Part shown: piece after piece, positions 1 through 9,019 of the stretch
How the letters are laid out: every line of letters starts with the position of its first letter
Position numbering within the stretch: the stretch's first letter is position 1
Assembly (NCBI GenBank): GCA_003133225.1
Contig: PKWL01000111.1
Span: 1 to 54,028 of the forward strand
From: Janthinobacterium sp.
GTDB lineage: Bacteria > Pseudomonadota > Gammaproteobacteria > Burkholderiales > Burkholderiaceae_D
DNA: 54,028 bases
Direction: 5' to 3'
Program-made: the position numbers and the translations under genes
The notes under the pieces: generated by a model
What the model saw: the letters and a program-made list of their open reading frames with translations, nothing else
What the model was told of the DNA's origin: nothing
Databases searched by the model: none

Positions 1-818
1 GCGTTGGCATAACTTGGTCAGCGGTTTGAGATAGTCCTCGGCACCATCCATCAGTGCGGCACACGCATTCAATCACTTGGATGCGTGTCGAATCCAAAGT
101 CTGGGAACCGTGAACGTCGGCAATGGGTCGATCGTGTGCGGGCATCGTCCGCTTACGCTGCGCTGCTGACATTCGCGGCGTAGCGATCATCGGCAGCTCA
201 CGACCCATACCGGACGATCGCGTGAATTTCTTGAGCAACTGCAATGCGACGCACGACGCAATAGCGGACTTTTTTCTAAATATTCAAACTGGCGTCCTTG
301 GCCACGCACGCTCAGTCGGGCGGGCAGGATGGAAAATGGGAAATATCGCTGGCTATCGGCACTCTTTTCGATAGCGTGCGCTGGTAAAGCAACGACAAAA
401 ACCACATGATTTATCCTCTCACTCGAACAACAAAATAGAAGAAGCTTGGCGGGAATCTTGAATGAAAAATTGCGGCCAAATCTGACCGGCCTTAGTATGG
501 TGATGCGCTTGTTCGTTGTCGAAGTGCTGAATCGTGCGCCTCCACCTAAAGCGGTTTGGCAGCAACCTTGGTATCCATGGCGGAAACGGGAAACCGTATC
601 GGCGGAAATCGGCTCCTAGTGCCGCAAGCGGCGTCCTATCTGTGCGTCACCGTACGGACGCGCGATCGACCCGACGAGCATCCTGTCAACTGAGAACTGA
701 GCCTCGGTTCAACTGGAAACAGGCGAAAGCGTTCAGCCTCGCTTCGTCTCGGCAGCGAGCCCAGGAGTCTTTCCATAAATGAACTTACCGCAAATGTGAA
801 AAGATAGGAGGGCATCCA
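1..818. other. Gene-poor left edge, no gene recognised
   Basis: Short open frames occur on both strands, but none has a convincing ribosome binding site, a recognisable domain or a neighbour that suggests a role. The stretch contains one copy of a short imperfect repeat (about 155-200) that recurs near 27736. The last bases carry the AGGAGG-type ribosome binding site of the sensor-like gene that starts at 819. Confidence 0.5.
155..200 (+). repeat. Imperfect dispersed repeat, copy 1
   Basis: The stretch reads ACGCTGCGCTGCTGACATTC followed by a GGCG-rich spacer and then GATCATCGGCAGCTCA. The same blocks in the same order appear at 27736-27793, where the spacer is longer. It lies outside recognised genes, so it looks like a small intergenic repeat. 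I do not know the family. Confidence 0.45.
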
Positions 819-1958
819 TTGAAACTCTCCCGCTTTATCACCAGCCACATCGAAGAAATTCTCGTCGAGTGGGAGACTTTTGCGAGAACACTTCAACCCG
901 CTGCTAGGTACATGTCCGCTGTAGCTCTACGCGACCATGGGACAAGAATTTTGGAGCAAATTGCGAAGGAAATCGACGCTGACGAAAGCGCCAAACAGGT
1001 GGATGAAAAATCGAAGGGGCTGGCACCTGATTCAACAAATTCTCACAGCGCCGCTGCCAAGCATGGTACGGAACGTCAGGAAACCGGGTTTACGATGTTG
1101 CAGCTTATTTCAGAGTACCGTGCAATGAGGGCCAGCGTACTGAGATTATGGATGCCGAAGTTATCGAAAACTTCTGAAGAAATTACAAGGGATGTCCTTC
1201 GGTTCAACGAAGCCATCGACAAGGCGCTGGCGGAGTCTGCGTTGACGTTTTCCGAAGAAGCAAATCGCACAAGAAATACCTTCCTGGCGGTTCTGGGGCG
1301 CGACTTAAGAAGTCCATTGGCCACAATGACCATGGCCGGCTCCTACCTCATTCGACCCGGAGTGGGAACAGATGGTACGTTTGTCGTCGGTACCCGCGTG
1401 AAAAAAAGTGCGGCAACCATGAGCGCGATGGTTAATGACTTGCTGGAGTATGCACGAACGCAACTCGGCGGGAAAATGCCAATCACCCGAAACCTGGCCG
1501 ATATGGGGGCAATCTGTCAGGCGGCGCTTGACGATGCAAGCGCGGCGCATCCTGACTGTGTTTTTGAATTGAAAACATCGGGCGAGCTGCTCGATGACTT
1601 TGATAGTCCGCGACTACAACAAGTGTTCGCGAACCTGCTCAATAGGGCTGCGCAATTTCGGGGGGGAGTGAACACCGTCACCATTGCCGCTCAAGGCGAT
1701 CCGAATGCGGTAACAGTACAAGTGAAAAGTCATGGCCCGGTCATCCCCCCGGAAATACTTCAAACGATTTTCGACCCATGGGTTCAACTCTCCAAGGATG
1801 CAGGGCAGGAGAGTCAGCACGCGGCAAGTTTTGGTCTTGGTCTATTTATATCGCGTGAAATCACCCAAGCACACGGTGGAACAATAGAGGTTGATTCAAG
1901 CGAAGCCTCCGGCACCGTATTTGCCGTCAGATTCCCAAAAACGCGGCCAGTCCGATGA
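819..1958 (+). CDS. Sensor histidine-kinase-like protein with a degenerate H-box
   Basis: A soluble 379-residue protein starting at TTG 819, chosen because AGGAGG lies 7-8 bases upstream. Residues 1-145 form an all-helical N-terminal region resembling the RsbRD/RsbU-type N-terminal domain seen on related kinases. A HisKA-like helix follows, then a HATPase_c domain at about 255-375. In the H-box the phosphoacceptor position is arginine: FLAVLGRDLRSPL, R161, codon CGC at 1299-1301, one transition from CAC (His). The N-box is also altered, with Arg276 where the family has the metal-binding Asn (NLLNRAAQF). The G2 box (FGLGLFISREI) is intact and there are no stops or frameshifts. It may have become an unphosphorylated signalling scaffold, or may be an early pseudogene. 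No partner response regulator is adjacent. Confidence 0.8.
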   Translation: MKLSRFITSHIEEILVEWETFARTLQPAARYMSAVALRDHGTRILEQIAKEIDADESAKQVDEKSKGLAPDSTNSHSAAAKHGTERQETGFTMLQLISEYRAMRASVLRLWMPKLSKTSEEITRDVLRFNEAIDKALAESALTFSEEANRTRNTFLAVLGRDLRSPLATMTMAGSYLIRPGVGTDGTFVVGTRVKKSAATMSAMVNDLLEYARTQLGGKMPITRNLADMGAICQAALDDASAAHPDCVFELKTSGELLDDFDSPRLQQVFANLLNRAAQFRGGVNTVTIAAQGDPNAVTVQVKSHGPVIPPEILQTIFDPWVQLSKDAGQESQHAASFGLGLFISREITQAHGGTIEVDSSEASGTVFAVRFPKTRPVR

Positions 1959-2189
1959 CAGAAAATCAGGCGAAACAGAAAACTCTCGCCGCAAGTCTCG
2001 ACATGCGCCGGAAGCGAGTCGCCTTCGACGCCTTGTAGTATGTTCCGATCACGTCACGTAAATGGATGCCGCAATCGTTCATTCGCCCGGATGCCGAAGG
2101 TAAGTCGGGGTCTACCCGGCTGCTAATGGATCTATTCGCTTTCCGGGTTGCCAAGGCTTCTGACTTTTGGCGTTAATTCCGCCTATCTG

Positions 2190-2846
2190 CGAAGAAATAC
2201 CGGTGCGCTGGTAAAAAACATCAAGACTTCACGCGATGCGCGGGTGACTCGATTTCTGAATGTCACGGCCATCGACTTCGTTCATGCCGCCATCGACGCC
2301 CTGCCCTGCGACATGCAGGCAGCCAACAAGGCCAGGTCGCGTGAACGCTTCCTGTTCCTCGCGTACGTCACCACCGGCGCCAGGCTCAGCGAAATCGTGG
2401 CGGCTACATAGGCTCGATCTACACCGAGGGCGATGGGCGCTTGTGGATCGACGTGATTTCCCTGCGCGTACGCCCTCCTCCCGGGCGCAGCGCGGGAGGA
2501 CGTGACACCGCTGGCGCTCACAACACACGCGGCCGGGAGCTGACAGCGGTCACCGATGCGGCGGCTTCCCAAGGCAATCAAATCATCGTTCGCGGGCGCG
2601 GCGGACCTGGCCGATGTCGACGGCGATTTTGACTGCGCAGCCGCATTGCACAATGCATCGACTCACTGGCTGCGCCATGCTGACGACGCATGCGAACAAC
2701 GGCGTGGCGCTGAAAACGCTCCAGGACACGGCCGGCCACGCCAGCCCGTCGACCACCGCGGCTTACCTGCACAGGCGGATAAGGAACGGCACGATGAGCT
2801 GATGGCACCGCTGGAAAACCCGGCAGGAGGTCGTGCTTGTCGTTGA
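2190..2846 (+). pseudogene. Decayed tyrosine recombinase (integrase), copy A
   Basis: Fragments of a phage-type tyrosine recombinase lie in order but in several frames. First comes the lead into the catalytic domain (ALVKNIKTSRDARVTRFLNV), then TTGARLSE with the first catalytic Arg, then THWLRHA (HxxR box), then TAGHASPSTTAAYLH with the second His and the nucleophilic Tyr. A stop follows ARLSEIVAAT, and about 78 bp present in the related copy near 34.9 kb is missing after the 'LWIDV' codons near 2455. The N-terminal half is absent. DNA similarity to the 34.7-35.5 kb copy continues past the coding part to about 2941, through the block AGCGCCGTAAGCGGCCA. Confidence 0.8.
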
Positions 2847-2983
2847 GCGCCGTAAGCGGCCAGGGTGGTGTACACCCGCCGACAAAACACGAACTGGCCA
2901 TCCGTGCACTAACACAGCGTTCCTGAGTTGACCTTGCGCGATAACCTTCCCTGCAGAAAGTCTGTTTTTTTTGTTACGCCATA

Positions 2984-3337
2984 TTACAAACCTCCGAGAT
3001 ACAACGGGTTACTTGCCACATAAACACGTACGCCTTTTACGTGAGCGTCGTTCGGTGCAATTACAGACAGGTCGAAAGAAGTTTGGCCGAAAGTATCAAA
3101 ATGCCAGGTGAAATTTTGACCGTTGGCTGTGAATCGAACCGTTTCCCCGTTGGCGACATAGACCTCTTTGGTTGCCGGCGTCACACTGATCTGCCTGCCG
3201 GCGAAGTCGGTAGAAACAGCTGCCCCGTAATCCGCATTCGTCCCGGTCGCGCCGAAAGCGTAGGCGCTAGATGGCAGGATGCCTAACGAAAAGCAAAGCG
3301 ACAACAGCAGAATAAATTTTTGCTTCAGTTTTAACAT
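2984..3337 (-). CDS. CzcE-like secreted metal-resistance-type protein
   Basis: A protein of 117 residues with a classical Sec signal peptide (basic start, hydrophobic core, cleavage near SSAYA). The mature part contains VANGETVRF, FTWHFDT, SFDLSVIAP and VRVYVASNP, the pattern of the CzcE family of small periplasmic proteins linked to heavy-metal (Cu) binding. Start 3337 is chosen because AAGGAGTAAT lies just upstream. The frame stays open upstream to 3652, but that upstream part is remnant SDR sequence and not part of this protein. Metal binding is inferred from family resemblance; no efflux genes for metals are adjacent. Confidence 0.7.
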   Translation of the reverse strand: MLKLKQKFILLLSLCFSLGILPSSAYAFGATGTNADYGAAVSTDFAGRQISVTPATKEVYVANGETVRFTANGQNFTWHFDTFGQTSFDLSVIAPNDAHVKGVRVYVASNPLYLGGL

Positions 3338-3652
3338 GGTATTACTCCTTTTCTTGTTTTCATTGGCTGGCAGACAGCATGATTGAGCGACAGTTCCGGC
3401 GAGTTCCACCGGCAACACATTGACCATGGCGCCGCCGCCGTTCGCTGCCAGCAGCGGTGTATAGGCCCGGCTCATGCGGATCGGACCGGGGAAGTTGGTA
3501 TCCAAAGTGTCGCGGACGGTATCGATGGCGGCCGGGTCGCGCACGCCGGCGTAGACCGTGCTGGCGCCGCGGGCCAGCAATGCATCCACGGGAGCAAGGC
3601 CGAGGCCGCGGTTAGCGCCGGTGACGAAGGTGGCTGAGTCTTTGATTTTCAT
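3338..3652 (-). pseudogene. Short-chain dehydrogenase remnant with internal deletion
   Basis: Starts like a classical SDR (MKIKDSATFVTGANRGLGL, with the TGxxxGxG cofactor motif), then jumps from the beta-strand region around VRDTL directly to DTNFPGPIRMSRAYTPLLA. The NNAG segment and about 75 residues are therefore missing, and everything after the active-site approach is lost. The frame runs on into the CzcE-like gene without a stop. The start lies 6 nt after the corrected stop of the MFS remnant, so this was probably once the last gene of an efflux operon. Not expected to be functional. Confidence 0.75.
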
Positions 3653-3658
3653 GATGGG

Positions 3659-4287
3659 TTACCTTTCTTTCAGTTGAGGTGGTGAACAGGAGTGGGTACA
3701 AACATCGGCATTAATGCGCATCGGCGGAAGGCGCCTGGGTGGAGCGACCTTGCGCATCAGGGGCATCATCGCGGTGGCGATGATGAAGCAGACCATGATG
3801 GCCAGGAAGATATCGGCAAAGTCAGCGTCAGTGCTTCACGGTAGGTAAGGTTCCAGAGCTGCCTGAGCGCGCCCGACTCGCCCGGCACCTGATCGCCGCC
3901 CCAGGTTGCCAGATTGCTGGCGACGCCTTGCAATAGCGAGTTGGTCGCATCATTGCTGCGGGTAAGGTGCTCGGCTAAGCGATAGAAATGCAAATTGGTG
4001 CGATCGTTCAGGATGGTGGCGCAGACCGCGATCCCAATGGCGCCACCGAGATTACGCATCAGGTTGAACAAGCCGGATGCCAGTCTGAGTCGTTCCATGG
4101 CCAGTCCGCCCGGCGTGAGCGTGACGATAGGCGGCGGCGCCGCGAACTGCTGTCCCATCCCGCGCAACGCCTGCGGCAGCATTAGTTCGGCGCCGCTCCA
4201 GTCGTGGGTGATGGGCGAGAATTGCCACATCGTTGCACGGCCGGCCGACCTGCTCGATCCCGACAGAGGGCGGGTTTGGATTGCCAT
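3659..4287 (-). pseudogene. C-terminal remnant of a DHA2/EmrB-type MFS transporter
   Basis: About 170 codons match the C-terminal end of EmrB-like 14-TM drug transporters: LPQALRGMGQQF, SGLFNLMRNLGGAIGIAV, NDRTNLHF and LWNLTYREALTL. The N-terminal two thirds are missing. Near 3816 one base appears lost; restoring the frame yields FADIFLAIMVCFIIATAMMPLMRKV and a stop at 3659-3661, just ahead of the SDR remnant. The first ATG overlaps the stop of the upstream intact transporter (TAATG), but this is probably a junction accident. Confidence 0.75.
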
Positions 4288-5819
4288 TATCTGAAAACGC
4301 GCTGCAGTGCCATCGTCACCGCGCCTACCAGAGCGAGCATCATCACCACGGAAAAATACTCGATCCCTGCGAGCAACGTTGCTTGCTGGTTGAGCAGTTG
4401 CGTCAATTGCACCAGCGCCAGTTGCGCTGCCTGTTGCGGGCCATGGCTTGCGCTGAAGTTGCTTGCCATCTGCTCGAGCAGGTTGGTAGTTTCCGGGTCG
4501 CCGGGTTGAAGGTGCTGACTCAACTGGAATATATGTTCGCTAGTGCGCCATTGCAGGGCCAGTGTTGCAGCGGCGATGCCCAGTGCGATGCCAAATTGCG
4601 ACATCATATTTTTCAGCATCTGGCCGTGCGCGAATGCCAGCGCATCGTGCTGTAGGCCGGTAAAGGTCTGCAAGGCGGTGGTGGCGAGCGCCAGGATGAC
4701 GAATACGCCGAAACCGGCTATAGCCGGCAGCACATCTGTCCACAGGCTCGCTTCCGGGTTCAGACGCGACAATTGCCAACCAGAGTAAAACAAGGCCGTA
4801 AACCCCGCCACATAAAACTTACGCGGCGCCGGCGCCGTTAGCATTATCCGCGCCTTGACAACAAAGGCGACCAGCGATGACAGCATCCCCAGCGTAAGCA
4901 CTTTGCCGATCACTTCCCACGGAAAGCCGAGCGCACGCTGCATCAGCACCGGCAGCATGGTGTTGTTGGCGCCCAATACGACGTAGCAAAGGAAAAACAG
5001 GCCTAGCCCACTTAGGTAGCGCAGTTGGACCAAGCGTTTGAGCGCGAGCAGCGGGCGCGCATGTGCGTGCTGGTGGCGCGTTAGCAGCACGAGGCCGCCA
5101 ACTCCGGCCAGTACGCAGGCCAGCAGCGGCAGCCCTTCACTATAGAAATCGTAGGCCGCGCGCTGAAGCGCATACAGGCAAAGTAGGCTGAACCCGACGA
5201 TGGCGGCCACCAGCGGCGGGCTGGCATGGCTGCGCTGGGTGTCTGGCGTCAGCTCGGTGGGCAGGCAGAGACTGCCCAGCAGCGCGGCCACCACTGCCAG
5301 TGCACCGAGCAGCACGAAGATGGCCCACCAGGCGTCGTGGGTGACCGCGGCGGCGGTCACCCACGGCGCGCAAGCGTTGCCGATCGCCAGCGACGTGGCA
5401 AATGCGACGATGCCCTTGAAGCGCTCCGGGCTGGGCGGAATCAGGTTGATCAGCAGGCGTGCGCTGGTCATGAAGGCAGCTCCACCCAAGCCCATGACTG
5501 CACGCCCGACCAGGAACTGGACGAACGTGTCGCTGCCAGCGCACAGCGCGGCGCCGGCCACGAACAGGGCAACCGAGACCCGGATGAATTGGCGCCAGCC
5601 GAGCCGTTCGATCAGCCAGTGCTGACAGGCGATGGCGCCGATCGCGACCGCTGCGTAGATGATCGTGACGAAGGTATATTCCTCGGGCGACGCATTGATC
5701 TGGCCCATGATCGCTTCGGCGCCGAAGGCCATCATCCCGGCCTGAAGGAATTCGGTTGCGTTGAGCAGGAACACGGTGGCCAGCAGCAATACCTGGCGCG
5801 GATGGCGGGTGACGCTCAT
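4287..5819 (-). CDS. MFS efflux transporter (inner-membrane pump of tripartite system)
   Basis: A protein of 510 residues with about 14 hydrophobic segments, as in DHA2-family drug:proton antiporters. The motif-A-like loop is present in variant form (IERLGWRQFIRVS), followed by VGRAVMGLGGAAFMTSARLL, typical of the helix 4-5 region. It starts 1 nt after the stop of the HlyD-type adaptor gene and belongs to the same leftward operon as the outer-membrane factor. It would export a toxic compound through the adaptor and outer-membrane protein. The substrate cannot be read from the sequence. It is a different subfamily from the EmrB remnant immediately downstream. Confidence 0.85.
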   Translation of the reverse strand: MSVTRHPRQVLLLATVFLLNATEFLQAGMMAFGAEAIMGQINASPEEYTFVTIIYAAVAIGAIACQHWLIERLGWRQFIRVSVALFVAGAALCAGSDTFVQFLVGRAVMGLGGAAFMTSARLLINLIPPSPERFKGIVAFATSLAIGNACAPWVTAAAVTHDAWWAIFVLLGALAVVAALLGSLCLPTELTPDTQRSHASPPLVAAIVGFSLLCLYALQRAAYDFYSEGLPLLACVLAGVGGLVLLTRHQHAHARPLLALKRLVQLRYLSGLGLFFLCYVVLGANNTMLPVLMQRALGFPWEVIGKVLTLGMLSSLVAFVVKARIMLTAPAPRKFYVAGFTALFYSGWQLSRLNPEASLWTDVLPAIAGFGVFVILALATTALQTFTGLQHDALAFAHGQMLKNMMSQFGIALGIAAATLALQWRTSEHIFQLSQHLQPGDPETTNLLEQMASNFSASHGPQQAAQLALVQLTQLLNQQATLLAGIEYFSVVMMLALVGAVTMALQRVFR

Positions 5820-5820
5820 G

Positions 5821-7002
5821 TCAGCGCACGCCGGCGACGAGCTTGCCGAGATTGGCGGCGATCACGCGTTGCACCATCTGGTCGGCCTGTTCCATTTCGC
5901 GTCCGAAGACGTCGGTGCGGAAAGGCGGCCGCGCACTGGCGTGTTCTAGCGTCACTGCACTGTCGCGCCCGCCGGTTGACACGCTCACCTGCATCGACAG
6001 TCCAAGTTTGAGAGGATGCGCCGCCAGCTGTGCGGGCTCGAGCGCGATGCGCACCGGCACCCGCTGGACCACCTTGATCCAGTTGCCGCTGGCATTTTGT
6101 GGCGGCAGTAAGGAAAACGCGCTGCCGGTGCCGGCATCCTGTCCGATGATGCGGCCGCGGTAGGTCACTGCGTTGCCGTACACGTCGGCGTGCAGCGTGG
6201 CCGCCTGGCCAACCCGAATGTCGCGCATCTGTGATTCCTTGAAGTTCGCGTTGATCCACATCTGTTCAGGTGGCACGATTGACATCAGCACGGTGCCGGC
6301 GTTAACCCGCTGCCCGAGTTGCACATTGCGTTTGCTGACGATGCCGCCAACTGGCGCGCGCACCGTGGTGCGCGCGATGGCCAGGTAGGCCTCACGCAAT
6401 TGCGAGATGGCGGCCCGGACGTCAGGGTGAGTGGCGATGCTGGTCTGGTCGACCATTGCCTTTGAGCTCAGCGATTGCTGCTCGGCCACTGTGAGCGTGG
6501 CGCGGGCCGCCTTGACTGCGTCGTCGGCATGCCGGATATCTTCGCCGGATACCGCGCCGCTGGCGCCAAGCTGCTGGCGCCGCACGAGGTCAGCCTCGGC
6601 GCGCGCCAGGTCGATGGCGCGCAAGGTCACGGTAGCGCCAGACTGGGTCGCGTTGGCGAACTGCACCCTGACCTGTCGCACGCTGTGCGCCAGTTGCGCT
6701 CCGGCACGTTCCAGCGCGATCCGAGCGTCGACATCGTTGAACTGGACTAGCGGCTGGCCGGCCTTTACGACATCGGTATTATCGGCTGCAATCATGACGA
6801 CGCTGCCACCGAGCTGCGGGGTGACCTGCACGATGTTACCTTCTACGTAGGCATCGCTGGTGCTCTCTTCCACACGGTCGGAAAATTTCAGACCCAGAGC
6901 GGCGACGAGGGCGAGCGCGACGACCAGCGCGGCACCGATCCGGATGCGGGTGGCCGGCGCGGTGCTGGCAGCTGGTTTACTCTGTTGTGTCAAAGGGTTC
7001 AC
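5821..7002 (-). CDS. HlyD/EmrA-family membrane fusion protein
   Basis: A protein of 393 residues: short cytoplasmic tail, one N-terminal membrane anchor (about residues 25-42), then the barrel-sandwich/lipoyl half-motifs (VTPQLGGSVVMIAADNTDVV near 57-80, and TVRAPVGGIVSKRN later) flanking a helical hairpin. This is the periplasmic adaptor of an EmrAB-TolC-type pump. Its ATG overlaps the stop of the outer-membrane gene by 4 nt (ATGA), indicating translational coupling. The MFS gene follows after a single base. Confidence 0.88.
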   Translation of the reverse strand: MNPLTQQSKPAASTAPATRIRIGAALVVALALVAALGLKFSDRVEESTSDAYVEGNIVQVTPQLGGSVVMIAADNTDVVKAGQPLVQFNDVDARIALERAGAQLAHSVRQVRVQFANATQSGATVTLRAIDLARAEADLVRRQQLGASGAVSGEDIRHADDAVKAARATLTVAEQQSLSSKAMVDQTSIATHPDVRAAISQLREAYLAIARTTVRAPVGGIVSKRNVQLGQRVNAGTVLMSIVPPEQMWINANFKESQMRDIRVGQAATLHADVYGNAVTYRGRIIGQDAGTGSAFSLLPPQNASGNWIKVVQRVPVRIALEPAQLAAHPLKLGLSMQVSVSTGGRDSAVTLEHASARPPFRTDVFGREMEQADQMVQRVIAANLGKLVAGVR

Positions 7003-8471
7003 CTTAGAAGGGGGCCGGCGTGGGTGGGGGAGACGGCGTCGGCGATGCTGTTGTAACCACCACCGAGAGCGCGCACCAAGTTGATGTCGAGGTCGAAGGC
7101 GCGAGTATCGAGCTCGATCTGCGCGCGTTGCTGGCTCAGGACCTGGAGCTCGGTGACCAGCACCTGCAGATAATTGCCCAGTCCGGAACGGAAGCGTTGC
7201 ACTGACAGCGCGTGGGCCTCATGGGCTGTGGTCAACGCGTCCGCCTGCAGTGCAACGTGCTGGCCCATCCATTCTATCGAGGTGAGCTGGTCGACCACGT
7301 CGCGCACCGCGTCGACCAGAGTCTGGTTGTACTGCTCGACTGCGATGTCGTATTCGGCGTCGCGCAGTGCCAAATTGCTGCGCAAGCGGCCGCCGTCGAA
7401 GATGGGCAGGCTGAGCACAGAACTGGCGCCTGGCACCCGACTGGCACTTTTGAATATATTGTCGAAACCAAGACTTTGCAGGCCGATCAAGGCACCCAGA
7501 TTGACTGAGGGATAGAATTGCGTCTTGGCCACCAGTATGTCCTCGCGCAAAGCCTCGACGCGCCAGCGCTGTGCCACGACGTCGGGCCTGCGCGCGATGA
7601 GTTCGCTGGGCAGGCTGGCCGGAATGGCGGCGTGGCGTACGTCCGCCAGTTGCGGCCGGCCGATGGTGGCGCCACGGTCGGGCCCGGCGCCGAGCAGCGC
7701 GGCGAGCTGGTTGCGGATGTGCGCGAGCGACTCGCGGATGGTGGCGATTTGCTCGCGCGCAACCGGGATGGCCAACTCGGCTTGCTTGAGCTCGACGGCG
7801 GAATCGATTTGGGCCCGGACCCGCTCACCTGTCAACGCGAGCAGCTGCTCGCACTGGCGCAGTACCGCTTGTGCCAAATCGAGCTGGGCATAGGTTTGCG
7901 AGAGCCGCAGGTAGGTCTGGGTGATTCCCACCGCCAGCATCAAGCGGCTCGCTTCGGCCTCGACCTCACTGGCGTGCTGGCGGTCCATGGCGGCGTCAAA
8001 TGCAGCCTGATTCTTCCCCCAGAAATCGAGTTCGTAGGAAAAATTCAGGCTGGCCGCATTACTCCACGCCCAATTGCCTGCCAACACTGGGGGAAGCGCG
8101 CTATTGGCGCTGTAGCGCTGGCGCGAACTGCCGGCGGCGGCGCCCATTTGTGGCGCTTGCGCCGCTTCGGCCAGGCCGGCGAACGCCGCAGCCTGGCGTA
8201 CACGGGCATGGGCCACGCGCAGGCTCGGGTTGCCGGCGAACGCCTCGGCGATCAACGCGTCGAGCTGGCCGTCGCCGTAGCGTTTCCACCAGTCGCGCGC
8301 AGGCCAGGCCGCCGGTGATAGCGGCGCCGACGCTACTGCGGCGCGCGCGCTCAGCTTGCTAGCATCGCCGAGCTTAGCCTGCGGGACGAGGCCGCCGCCG
8401 CTGGCGCAACCGGCCAGCAGGGCCAAAACGCCTGACCAGGCTGTCAGTTGGCGTAGGAAAACATTCACCAT
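6999..8471 (-). CDS. NodT/OprM-type outer-membrane efflux lipoprotein
   Basis: An outer-membrane factor of about 490 residues (TolC superfamily, NodT branch). Start 8471 is chosen because AAGGA precedes it and because it gives a proper lipoprotein signal peptide (hydrophobic run ending LLAGC, Cys22). Two outer-membrane-efflux repeats follow, with typical signatures such as WWKRYGDGQLDALIAEAF, SYELDFWGKN, ARRPDVVAQRWRVEAL and LPIFDGGRLRSNL. First gene of the efflux operon. A TTGCCTAGGCAA palindrome lies about 20 bp upstream of the start, so expression is probably repressed by the adjacent MarR protein. Confidence 0.9.
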   Translation of the reverse strand: MVNVFLRQLTAWSGVLALLAGCASGGGLVPQAKLGDASKLSARAAVASAPLSPAAWPARDWWKRYGDGQLDALIAEAFAGNPSLRVAHARVRQAAAFAGLAEAAQAPQMGAAAGSSRQRYSANSALPPVLAGNWAWSNAASLNFSYELDFWGKNQAAFDAAMDRQHASEVEAEASRLMLAVGITQTYLRLSQTYAQLDLAQAVLRQCEQLLALTGERVRAQIDSAVELKQAELAIPVAREQIATIRESLAHIRNQLAALLGAGPDRGATIGRPQLADVRHAAIPASLPSELIARRPDVVAQRWRVEALREDILVAKTQFYPSVNLGALIGLQSLGFDNIFKSASRVPGASSVLSLPIFDGGRLRSNLALRDAEYDIAVEQYNQTLVDAVRDVVDQLTSIEWMGQHVALQADALTTAHEAHALSVQRFRSGLGNYLQVLVTELQVLSQQRAQIELDTRAFDLDINLVRALGGGYNSIADAVSPTHAGPLLR

Positions 8472-8490
8472 AGGATTCCTTGATATTAAC

Positions 8491-8502
8491 TTGCCTAGGC
8501 AA
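8491..8502. promoter_or_regulatory. MarR-type operator for the efflux operon
   Basis: The perfect palindrome TTGCCTAGGCAA, followed by TTATTGTC, lies between the MarR gene's end and the efflux operon start. An identical palindrome sits upstream of the MarR gene at 9008. The MarR/EmrR/SlyA family is known to bind such short inverted repeats, so this is most likely the operator controlling the efflux genes. Confidence 0.7.
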
Positions 8503-8520
8503 TTATTGTCACAAAAAAAA

Positions 8521-8973
8521 TCAGAGACGCGCATTGGCGATGACGCGCTGCAGGAAGTACTGGAACTGGGCGATTTCGACCTCAGAGAAGCCGCCCAGCA
8601 TCTTGGTGCTGACCTTGCTCACGGCGACCATGATCTGCGGATACAAGGCCTCGCCTGCCGCGGTCAGTTCGAGGTTGATGATGCGGCCGTCGGAATCGCT
8701 GGGCACGCGCCGGATAAGCCCTTTTTCTTCGATACGGTCGATCAAGCGCTTCATGGCGCCGGGGTCGTAATCGAAAAAGCGAGCAAATTCGGTCAGGGTG
8801 TGGGCGCGTTGGTGCGCGATGCCGATGACGATCTTAAATTGTGCGGACGTGATATTGAGCGGCGCCAGCTCTTTTTCAATCTCGGAGAAAATGGCGTTTC
8901 GGGTCTCGTTCAGTAAGAAACCAAACAGGCCGCCCGCCATGCTGTTCCAAGCAAAATCACCTTTCGTTTTCAT
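8521..8973 (-). CDS. MarR-family transcriptional repressor
   Basis: A winged-helix regulator of 150 residues. The core reads ITSAQFKIVIGIAH, LTEFARFFDYDPGAMKRLID (recognition helix) and GLIRRVPSDSDGRIINLELT (wing), the MarR pattern with the DxR wing motif. Start 8973 is chosen because AAGGAG lies about 10 bases upstream; the more upstream ATG would place the operator against the start. It is transcribed in the same direction as, and ahead of, the efflux genes, with one operator before itself and one before the pump operon, suggesting autoregulation and ligand-induced pump expression. Confidence 0.88.
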   Translation of the reverse strand: MKTKGDFAWNSMAGGLFGFLLNETRNAIFSEIEKELAPLNITSAQFKIVIGIAHQRAHTLTEFARFFDYDPGAMKRLIDRIEEKGLIRRVPSDSDGRIINLELTAAGEALYPQIMVAVSKVSTKMLGGFSEVEIAQFQYFLQRVIANARL

Positions 8974-9007
8974 GATGCTATTTTCTCCTTTTACCGATGC
9001 CATTATA

Positions 9008-9019
9008 TTGCCTAGGCAA
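9008..9019. promoter_or_regulatory. MarR-type operator in front of the marR gene
   Basis: TTGCCTAGGCAA, identical to the site at 8491 and also followed by TTA, lies about 35 bp upstream of the chosen MarR start. The identity of the two sites and their positions support autoregulation. Confidence 0.7.

Noticed and set aside
2984..3652. A single 222-residue protein combining an SDR and a CzcE-like domain
   Set aside because: The N-terminal part is an SDR with a large internal deletion; the CzcE-like part has its own ribosome binding site and signal peptide. Treated as a pseudogene plus a gene.
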